The notes below the pieces were generated by a model. That model searched no databases. It was given only the letters and a program-made list of their open reading frames with translations, and had not been told where the DNA came from. 64,000 nucleotides of DNA. Origin: Castor canadensis (Eukaryota > Chordata > Mammalia > Rodentia > Castoridae). The DNA is taken from the NCBI RefSeq assembly GCF_047511655.1, contig NC_133392.1:160384542-160448541 (forward strand), in the 5' to 3' direction. Position numbers and translations under genes: made by a program. This document shows, in pieces, positions 56,285 to 64,000 of the stretch (positions are counted from its first letter, which is position 1; every line of letters begins with the position of its first letter).

Positions 56285-56705
56285 TTTGAGTGTGTCACCA
56301 AGGTCCACGTGTTGGGAGCTCGGTCCTCACTGTGCTGATGTGAGGGGTAGTGTGGAACTTTGATGAGGAGGAGTCTACTGGGAGGTGGTTAGGTCATTGG
56401 GGTGCTGCCCTCAGCAGTTAATTAGGTCATTGGGGTGCTGCCCTCAGAAGTTAATGTATTTCTTGCAGGACCCCAGACAGCTTCCATGAGAGCAGGTCGT
56501 TATAAAAGAACAAAGTTGGTCCTGAATGCTTCTGCCATGTGATCTCTCCCACCATATTGTAATGTAGCTAGAAGACCCTTGCTAGAGGCCAAACCGGTGG
56601 GGCTACTGCCTCCAAAAGTGTGAGATAAATACATTTCTTTTCTTTGTAAAGTACCTAGGTTTAGGTATTTTATTACAACAACAGAAAACAGACTGATGAA
56701 ACATA
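56285..56705 (+). repeat. MaLR-type solo LTR inserted in L1
   Basis: 'gtccacgtgttgggagctcg', 'gtgatgtgaggggtagtgtgg'-like start, 'actgggaggtggttaggtca', 'ttctgccatgtgatctctcc', 'gtgtgagataaatacatttc' and 'taggtattttattacaacaa' with 'cagaaaacagactgatgaaa' at the end are MaLR landmarks. Contains a 33-bp duplication at 56389-56454. Confidence 0.78.
56389..56454. repeat. 33-bp tandem duplication in the LTR
   Basis: TTAGGTCATTGGGGTGCTGC starts copy one at 56389 and copy two at 56422. The copies differ at one position (CAGCAG versus CAGAAG). Younger than the LTR around it. Confidence 0.95.
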
Positions 56706-56979
56706 GAAAGGAGCATGTAGATCTGCGAGCTACATCCAAGAAATGGCCAGGCCTTCTCATCCAGTTCCATAAACTCCAGAAGGGGCAGGCCTCCCTCTGG
56801 GAGCTCATGGACCACCCCAGAAAGACCATAGAGTATTCAGAGAGCCACAGCTACTTCCCAAAGTTACCAATATGATGGACTTTCAAGTTCCCTGTGTTGG
56901 GAAAGAGGCATGGAGAAGACTGCAGATCGCCCACACGGGGCTCTCTCCCAGGGGTAGAAACACTGGGATCCAGGAAGAA

Positions 56980-57231
56980 TCACTCCTCTGTCACACACAT
57001 AAATACATATCGAGTGGATTAAATGTTTAAACGTGAAAAACCAATAATGCAATTTCTTTCCAAATAAAACACAGGAAACCCCACCTTCAGAGCAAGAGGT
57101 ATTTTTTTAAACAAAACGTGAAAGAAAAGTCATTTTAAAGGACTTGATATCTTGATTACATTAGAACAAGAGCTTTCTTCTAAGATTGTCTTATGAGACA
57201 CCATAATCAAAGTAAGAATGCAAAGTGTTTA
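56980..57231 (+). repeat. ancient L1 ORF2 fragment, second part
   Basis: 'gtggattaaatgtttaaacg', 'aaaacacaggaaaccccacc', 'aaaggacttgatatcttgat', 'tacattagaacaagagcttt' resemble the old L1 ORF2 region that encodes '...INKYWKATI..LNVY..' downstream sequence. Same orientation as the 55.2-56.3 kb piece, so both are probably one old L1 interrupted by the LTR. Confidence 0.5.
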
Positions 57232-57642
57232 TAATTCATATGCTTCAGTCTGCTCTAGCTGCCACAGTGAAGTATCTCAGATTGGAGACTTAAACTGCAG
57301 AAATGTATTTTCTCACGGCTCAGGAATCTGGAAGTCTGGGATCAGGATTCCAGTGGGGTCAGTTTTGGTAAAAACTCTCTTGCTGGCTCTGCTTGGTTGC
57401 CATCTCACAGTGTCCTTTTCTCAGCACAGTCCCATGTAGAGAAAGTTGGGCCAGAGAGCTCTCTGGTGTCTCTTCTTATAAGTGCACTAACCTCACCAAA
57501 ACCAGGGCTTCACTGTAATGACCTCATTTCACTTTAATACTTCAGTAGAGACCTTATTTCCAAATATAAACACTGGAGGTTTGGAGTTCAACAAATGAAT
57601 TTGAGGGTGCACAAGTGTTCAGCTCGTGACACACATAGCCAT
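57232..57642 (-). repeat. MLT1 (MaLR) LTR, antisense, near full length
   Basis: Plus strand: 'tcagtctgctctagctgcca', 'cagaaatgtattttctcacg', 'gctcaggaatctggaagtct', 'gggatcaggattccagtggg', 'gagctctctggtgtctcttc', 'taatgacctcatttcacttt', 'agaccttatttccaaatata' and 'ttcaacaaatgaatttgagg'. This is the complete reverse complement of an MLT1-type LTR, about 410 bp. Confidence 0.88.
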
Positions 57643-58919
57643 TAAACAACCAATGTCCAGACTGTCGATTTCTACAGATCAGAAAGATGAACTGATGTCT
57701 GGCCCAGGCATCCTCCAACACCAGGGATGAGATCTCAGAAGTTTGGTCACAGACCTGTCTGCGATGCTTAGGAAGTCTCTCACTAAGAAATTGTTTATGG
57801 TAGTGGGATTTAGAGGCATGAAAGGTGGAAAGGTGGGGGATGGTCCCAGCCACAGGCAATGGACAAGGCATACACCCAGCAATGACAGATCATTACTACT
57901 AACAGTGGGGGAGAGTAAAGAGCCAAAGGGAATTTGCAGAGTGTGAGTCAACGATGATGTGTACAAGAATTTATGTTTACTTCATGATGCTGTTGAACTC
58001 ATTATGGTGGTTGGCTATGAAGATAAAGAACAGTTAAAACATGACAGAGACAAGATGGGAAGTAAAATCAGCAAGACCTGTCCATGACTAGGTGTGTGGG
58101 ATAAGGAAGATAACAAGTGAAGGGTAACTCCCATACACCTGGAATGAGCCACTGGCTAGGTTACAGTTCCATTTCCCAACATAAGTTGAAACCTGGTTTT
58201 GGTAATGCAGGTGTGTAGGTACATGAGACCATCCTGAGCAGGCATGCAGTGGGTTCTGTGGCTCAGGCAGCTGCCATGAATCCCTCACTCAACAAATCAT
58301 TTAACAACTGATCACTGAGGAGTCCCTCTGAGGTCAACCTCCTGGGCTCTGGCTCTTTTCAGGGCTCTTCCCCGGGCCCCATGCTCCATGTGTGGCCTCT
58401 CTAGGACTCAGCCCTCTGTCCACTAAGGCTTGTTTCCAGGTGCCACTTGCCCCACCTGCCTTTCCCTCTTTTTTACCTGCTCCATGGATTCCCTGGAGCA
58501 CTGCTGAGAATAGGTGCAAGAGAATTTGGAGCAAAATGATCACCATTGGTATCCAGGCTCTGGATCTCCATGAGCTGCATTGAGGGTGGGCACTTACAAA
58601 TCTCTCTGAGCCTGAAAAGTGAAGATTACATAACGAAGCTATTCTAACAGTTCCCCACAAGCTTAATGAAGTCAAGCAAAGCTTTTTGAAATCTGTTTAT
58701 ACCCTCAGCCTGCAAAAATACTTTGTAGGATGCAGATATGTGAGTTGTTATCGTTTTCATTTCTGTGTTCTCAGATATCTGACCTCTCTTTCATATCATT
58801 GTATAAACATCAGCCTTTCCTTTTGCCTCATTTATAGACACTACATGAAGTATTCCTGTAATTCTACCATAGCTTCCACACGCCCGTTATTTTTTTCATG
58901 TATCTTACATACCATGTGA
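57643..58919. other. unassigned sequence
   Basis: Nothing recognised over 1.3 kb; frames up to 113 codons lack domains. The AT-rich part at 58680-58920 has no repeat signature. Confidence 0.4.
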
Positions 58920-59290
58920 ATAGGAGACTGAGGGAGTCTCCTGGAGTGTTTGGAGCAAGTGGATGGCCAGAGGTGATTAGACCTAGGATGTCACCAGCAG
59001 ATTGAGGAGCACGGTTATGTTACCTTTGGTATCTGGCTGCCTAGATGCCTTGAGAAAGAAGCAAGGACCTCCCATGGTGGCAATCTGCTTAGAACCAGTC
59101 CTTTGAAGTCACTAGGGCCTCATAAAAACATGGCAGCCATGGTGGACTCTGTGATGAGATGGCTGAAGGACTCACCAGAAAGCCCATGGAAATAAACCTT
59201 TGGGCTCCTCAAACTGTCACCTTTGACTTGAGTCCTCTGTCACACAGACTCTTGACTCTTGGTTCAAGTACTGGTAGAATGGCCATTAGC
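58920..59290 (+). repeat. possible ERV LTR remnant
   Basis: 'gcccatggaaataaaccttt' (AATAAA at 59190-59195) followed by 'gggctcctcaaactgtcacc' and 'tttgacttgagtcctctgtc' and 'tcttgactcttggttcaagt' has the look of an LTR polyadenylation and R-U5 end. Upstream body unplaced. Alternative: unique sequence. Confidence 0.4.
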
Positions 59291-59405
59291 CTCAGGGACA
59301 CAATCAAGAGGAAGTTGTGTTGGGGATGGCTTTAGTTTGCCCTGATGGGACAGATTCTGTAATCACAGCCTCTTCTCTGCATAGTCTAGTTATGACTAGG
59401 GTGTT

Positions 59406-59730
59406 TGTTGTGGTTTTGCTATGAAATATCCCCAACAGGCTAATGTGTTGAAGTCTTGGTGCCCAGCCGGTGGTGTTATTTTGCCAGGTGGGACCTACCT
59501 GGAGGAAGTAGGTCACAGTGGGTATGACATTTAAGGTTAGAGACCTGGTCTGCAGTCCTTTTCTCTTTCTCTGCTTCCTGGTCACCACGATCTGAAATGC
59601 TTTACTCTACCATGACATCTTTGCCTTGATGGATTGACACCGTGTGACCATGAGACAAAATAAATCTTGCCTTCACTTAAGTTGTTTATGTCAGTATTTG
59701 GTTACAGTAAGGCAAAGACTGACTAACACA
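59406..59730 (+). repeat. MaLR (ORR1/MT-like) solo LTR
   Basis: Starts TGTTGTGGTTTTGCTATG and ends GACTGACTAACACA. Landmarks 'caacaggctaatgtgttgaa', 'gcccagccggtggtgttatt', 'ttcctggtcaccacgatctg', 'accatgagacaaaataaatc' (AATAAA) and 'tatttggttacagtaaggca'. Flanks GTGTT (59401-59405) and GTATT (59731-59735) agree at four of five bases. 325 bp. Confidence 0.87.
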
Positions 59731-59735
59731 GTATT

Positions 59736-60103
59736 AGCATCCTGTGTCCACTATAATAAATATCATAGACCAAGTGGTTTAAACAATGGACATTAATTTC
59801 TCACGGTGCTCAAGGCTAGAAGTTTGGGATGGAGATGTCTTGGGGCTGGTTCCTCCTAAGGCCTCTCTCCTTGGCTTGTAGGTACCTCTTCTCCCTGTCT
59901 CCTCATGCCATCTTTCCCCAGTGTGACCGTCCTACCCTTATCTTCTTGTCAGGACAGCAGTCTAATTGGATTAGGGGCCACTCTGCTGACCTCATTTTAA
60001 CTTAATCACCTCTTTAAAAACCTTATCTCCAAACACCAGCACACTCTGAGGTCCTGGGAGGACAAGGAAAAGCCAATATAGGTACTGGCTTGCCATATTA
60101 CAG
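59736..60103 (-). repeat. MLT1 (MaLR) LTR, antisense
   Basis: 'cctgtgtccactataataaa', 'tttctcacggtgctcaaggc', 'tcctaaggcctctctccttg', 'gcttgtaggtacctcttctc', 'attggattaggggccactct', 'cctcattttaacttaatcac' and 'ctctttaaaaaccttatctc' are the antisense MLT1 pattern. It directly abuts the younger LTR at 59406-59730, which may have landed at its edge. Confidence 0.85.
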
Positions 60104-63057
60104 AATTCTTTTCAGTACAGAGACCTGGGACTCCCAACCCCTTTCCAACACAGAGCCTGCACTGTCACATGGCACAAATAATGATGGGAGATGGAAGCTG
60201 TGATGGTGGGGTCAACCCTCACTACCCCTTTAAGGGCTGGGGCTAAAAGGCAGCCAAGTTGTCTCTCTTCCTCCCTGTTGTCTGATAGGGCTTGCAATGG
60301 TTGAAAAACGACCTCCCTTGGAGCCAGAAGGAAAGAAAATGCCAGGGGAGTGGCAGGGTTGACGGATTACAAATTTCAGATAGGTCACCCTTCATCTGTT
60401 GTGAGTTATCAGCCGCTTCTGCTATGATTTCTTGCCATGGGAGAAGTGAGAGTTTTTTCTGCAGATGAAGACCTCACAAAGTTGGATGATGCTGAATGTG
60501 TGGTCCTATTCCACCAGGACTCGGGCTCTGCACTTGCTGGTACCTTCTCCCTTCCACTATCCTGGAGACACATCCCATGGATGGCTTCTGGTAGGGAAGA
60601 CATGAGGGGGGCCCTGGAGACAAGGTAAGAAGTGGCCCATCCTCCAACATTCCCAAAGGAAGCAGTGGCTCCATCAACACCTCACCCTTGAGATCCACTA
60701 TCTGAGAAGCCACCAACATGCTCCACTCTGTGCCAGACAGGTCACTTTGGGGAACAGCTGGTGCCTCTCATTGTGGAAATGCAGAACATACTAGCCATGA
60801 AAATGGTCTTCTCTATTTCATTCAAATTCAGGGTCTGGGCAAGAGTCCAGAGGCTAGGACACAGCTCAAGTTCTTTCTTACATTAAGTAACAAGGGCTCA
60901 GGAGAGATGCCATCATCTCATGAATGGGAATTCGTATCCCAAGGAACAAGCTACATGGCCAACCTCAGAGCCCAAAGGATCACAACAAAAGTTGTGATTA
61001 CATCCCCTGTAGGTGGAGGTGCTCCAAATGGACTGCTAAGTGCTTCCTGTGGCCCACAGCAAGGGTCACACACTGTAACTCTGCAAAGCTGTGACCCTGA
61101 GGGCGCCTCTCAGCGGATGGGCAGTGGTGACCTCTGTCCAACAGACCTGAACTCACACAAAGATGCACCTGTGGCACGCAGGCAAGGAAAGATGCCCAAC
61201 TCCAGCCCAAGCTCCTTTCCCATGGAAATTCCAGAGGACGACTGCAGGACTAGAATGTACCTAAAACATGGGTACATGGGGAGGGGTACTCCCCCCTGTC
61301 CCTACCCTGCTCCGTCAGCATACGTATCAACAGGAAATGCCTCTGCCGTGCTGTGGCCATGTTTTCTGGAAGGGTCTTGGATCAGGCTCTGGATTTCCCC
61401 CAGTGTGTTCTGCAGCTACTAAATGAACAAAGGGCCCCCCACGGTCCTGTACACTTAGGTCAGCTGCTACCACAGAGTTATACAGCTTGTGAAAGCTACT
61501 TCCCATATATCTACGGGCCAGTTGGGGGATTGGCTGGCCCAGGCTGTCCTAAACAGGGCTAGGAACCTGGTCTGATCTACATGGCTTCCTGGTGAAACAG
61601 AGAAAAGCCAATCACAACACATTTCAGATCTTGTTTGGTCATGTCCTCAACCATTCTATCCCTAGAGCAAGCCATCTGGCCACCACCAATAAAGCAGAAG
61701 TCACAGAGCAGCTGCCATATTGAAACAGGACACTACTGCAAAGGGATGACCAGTTGAGACTCAAATTCAATTGGTAACAGAATCTCAGTGGCTCCTTAGA
61801 GACCCACAATGCACCACTGAATGGCAAAATCTCTAAGACACCCCACAGTGATAAAGCCTGCTTCACACATCCCAGCATTCCCATATTCCGAGAACACCTG
61901 TTATCATCCACATGAGTAGTTTCTGCAGAACACACATTGAGAGAAATGGGCATGACCTAGATGAGGGAGAATTTGTAACAAGTTCCCCTACCTCCATCAG
62001 AACTTCATTGCTTCCTGGTCTGTGAAGCCACTGACCTCTCTCCACCCCCGCAGCCCCTACTAGAGGATGAGATCTGTCCTACCCACCTGTAAGGTTGGGA
62101 GGGATATGAGCTGAGATGACAAGTATGAGTACCCTGGCAATGGCAGAGTGATTGGGCATGTCTGTCACCAAAATGAGAGACAAGGTGCCCAGGGTTTGAA
62201 GAGGAAATGTTGGGCTGGACTGGTCCCCAGAACTCACCAGGAGCAGAGCTAGTGATCCTGTTGTTTCTAGACTTTTTGTCTGATCATTCTGTCTTGCTAA
62301 CATTCCAATATATGTGCCACCAATTGTGTCAGCTTCTTTACAGGGTGTGTGATATTCAATAAGTATTTCAGATGAGGAAATGTGCACTTAAGTACCAAAG
62401 CCATCCCTATGTCACTGAACAGCATGGGTGTCCCTGTCGGGAAGTGTAGATTCTGGTCACTGTCCCTCTGTAGAAAACCTCCAGTGCTGGGGTCCACAGG
62501 GATCCCAAGCTGTCTCTCTAGGGTGGTTGACTTCATTCCAGATGAGGATTTGAGCACATGCTCAAATGGCTGCAGTAACAAACAAGCCCAAATTTCAGAG
62601 GCTCACGAAGTTCCAGTTTCTCCTCTCACCCAGGGCCAGCATGGCTCTGTTCCACGTGTATTTCATTCTCTGATGAGACTTCCTCATGGCACTGGGACTA
62701 GCAAGGCCAGATTGGAACTTGTGCTGCATCAGAAAACTTCTCAGCTGAGAGAATGCCTGAATGTGCTCTTGGTCCCTTGGCCTACCATGTCATGTGGCCA
62801 CGTTCCCTGGCCACGGTGGTGGAGGTGGCTCCTCTGTCAGGAAGGCCATGGTCTCTCGGCAATGGGTCAGAAGGGAAGAAGTCAACAGTCTGCACACTCC
62901 CAGAAGCCAGCAAACCTGCAGGCCCCCCGGAACATGGGGGGCTGACATGAGGAAGACAGTGGCTGTCAAACTTGACGGGCAGAAATTTAGCTCCTTGGTG
63001 GAGAAAAATTCATGGTGGAGGGTGTTCATCACCAGGGATGGATGCCACAACCAGAGC
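60104..63057. other. unassigned sequence, 3 kb
   Basis: The longest stretch without a confident family. A 234-codon plus-strand frame (60718-61422) is the longest here; no domain, signal peptide or codon-use clue supports it. The segment at 62555-62830 ('ggctgcagtaacaaacaagc') may be an old antisense repeat of unknown family. It could also hide diverged LTR sequence. Confidence 0.4.
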
Positions 63058-63335
63058 CACAACTAGGAACTTATGAACCACAAAACATCATCCTTCTCAG
63101 TTATGGTGGCTTCAAGTCCAAGGTCAAGGTGCTGGCAGAGCAGGTCCTGTGTTTGATTCACAGATGGCGCCAATTTGCTGTGTCCTCACAAGGTGGCAGG
63201 CAGGGCAGCTCACCAGCCCCTTTTACAAAGACATGATCCCATGCATTGGGATCTAATCTGCATGTCCTAGTCACCCTCACCCCCCAGAACCATCACTAGT
63301 GGGGTCAGGATTTCAATTTAGGGGCAGAGGAGGCA
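63058..63335 (-). repeat. MLT1A-like MaLR LTR, antisense
   Basis: Plus-strand 'gaaccacaaaacatcatcct', 'ggcttcaagtccaaggtcaa', 'ggtgctggcagagcaggtcc', 'ttgctgtgtcctcacaaggt' and 'cagaaccatcactagtgggg' followed by 'tcaggatttcaatttagggg' correspond to the antisense of MLT1A. Moderately diverged. Confidence 0.65.
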
Positions 63336-63479
63336 TCTTTCATCATTCCCATCAGCAATTCGTGTGGGACCTGGACTCTGAGCTCTCTGCACAGGCTGTG
63401 TCCTGCTGGGATTGTGCACAAAGTGGCAGAGAAGCAAGCGGACTCTCTCCTCCCGTCACATCTCCCTCTCAGCACTTCA

Positions 63480-64000
63480 CTCCTGACAGCAGATGTGGGG
63501 GTTCCCACACACACCAGACAATTCTCCAGCAGCTCCAACAGGTATCCCATAATTTAATTCAATCCTGACACTACCTGGAGACTGAGTCAGGTTCCATCAC
63601 CTGAGGGCCAGCCCCATGGTTGCCCCACTTCAGATTGCAAGTCTGGCCATCTACAGCTTCTGTCCAACTAACTACAGATAGCACACCTAGACACCCCAAC
63701 TTCAGGTTATATTCTCCTGCTAGACCAGCTCACAGAGCTCAGGGAAACATGCATGCTTATCAATTTACTGTGCTAATAGAGGACGTTATAAAGGATATTG
63801 ACAAACAGGTAGAGAGATGCATGGGGCAAGGTCTGGAAAGGGGCACAAATCCCTGATGTCCCCTCTGGGTGCACTGCTACCCATGCACTCTGACATCTTC
63901 AGCAATCCAGAAGCTCTGAACCCCGTATTTCAGGGATTTCTACAGAGGATTTGTTGTGTGGGCATGATGGGTTTTTATCTCAACCTCCACCTTCCCCTCC
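63480..64000 (-). repeat. MLT2-like ERVL LTR, antisense, cut by window end
   Basis: Plus strand follows the reverse complement of MLT2/ERVL LTR consensus: 'gccccacttcagattgcaag', 'caccccaacttcaggttata', 'cagctcacagagctcaggga', 'acgttataaaggatattgac', 'agatgcatggggcaaggtct', 'ccagaagctctgaaccccgt' and 'gatgggtttttatctcaacc'. A sense relative lies at 6055-6575. The 5' end of the LTR is outside the window. Confidence 0.72.

Noticed and set aside
60718-61422. Plus-strand open frame of 234 codons, the longest in the window
   Set aside because: No recognisable domain, signal peptide, conserved motif or codon pattern; no promoter, splice or polyadenylation context; length is compatible with chance in 64 kb read in six frames.

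Overview
This window reads as gene-poor, repeat-rich nuclear DNA from a placental mammal, most likely a rodent. I found no intact protein-coding gene, no exon I would defend, and no rRNA, tRNA, CRISPR or bacterial/phage feature. The lineage call rests on SINEs in which a B1-type (7SL-derived) unit is fused to an ID-type (tRNA-derived) unit, including one B1-B1-ID trimer at 51436-51750, together with a fairly young L1 3' end at 47805-48712. From memory these resemble beaver (Castor) and relatives, but squirrel-related rodents also carry B1-ID fusions, so rodent is firmer than beaver.

Layout. 1-12 kb holds old LTR, L2, MIR and Tigger-type remnants and two TG-rich arrays. 12.4-13.2 kb holds the only gene-derived object: a full-length processed retrocopy of ribosomal protein L10a (RPL10A) mRNA with 5' TOP start, AATAAA, poly(A) tail and 14-bp target-site duplications. 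Its initiator ATG is AGG, although the rest of the 217-codon frame is open. 13-31 kb is mostly unassigned sequence with scattered L2, MIR and MaLR LTRs and a 42-bp minisatellite present at two places in opposite orientation. 31-36 kb contains well-preserved MaLR LTRs, one nested inside an older MLT1 LTR, and two AT-rich unassigned segments that look like candidate regulatory DNA. 36-46 kb holds ancient L1M, MIR and L2 pieces and a perfect 48-bp duplication. 46-56 kb is the SINE/L1/ERV-LTR part, with a homeobox/POU-site-rich segment near 51 kb and a G-rich minisatellite at 53.5-54 kb made of repeated CAGGTGAG. 55-64 kb is an old L1 split by LTRs, then more MaLR LTRs and a MLT2-like LTR running off the end.

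Nothing here works together as a pathway or operon. The window is a record of retrotransposition: L1-type machinery mobilised the RPL10A mRNA and the SINEs, and many MaLR/ERVL solo LTRs were left by recombination. I did not find a previously undescribed biological system. The observations most worth following up are the start-less RPL10A retrocopy, the inverted pair of 42-bp minisatellites, the splice-donor/E-box-like minisatellite, the inverted LTR arms near 49.5-50.1 kb and the candidate conserved non-coding segments. Family names for repeats come from remembered consensus sequences; no database search was run.
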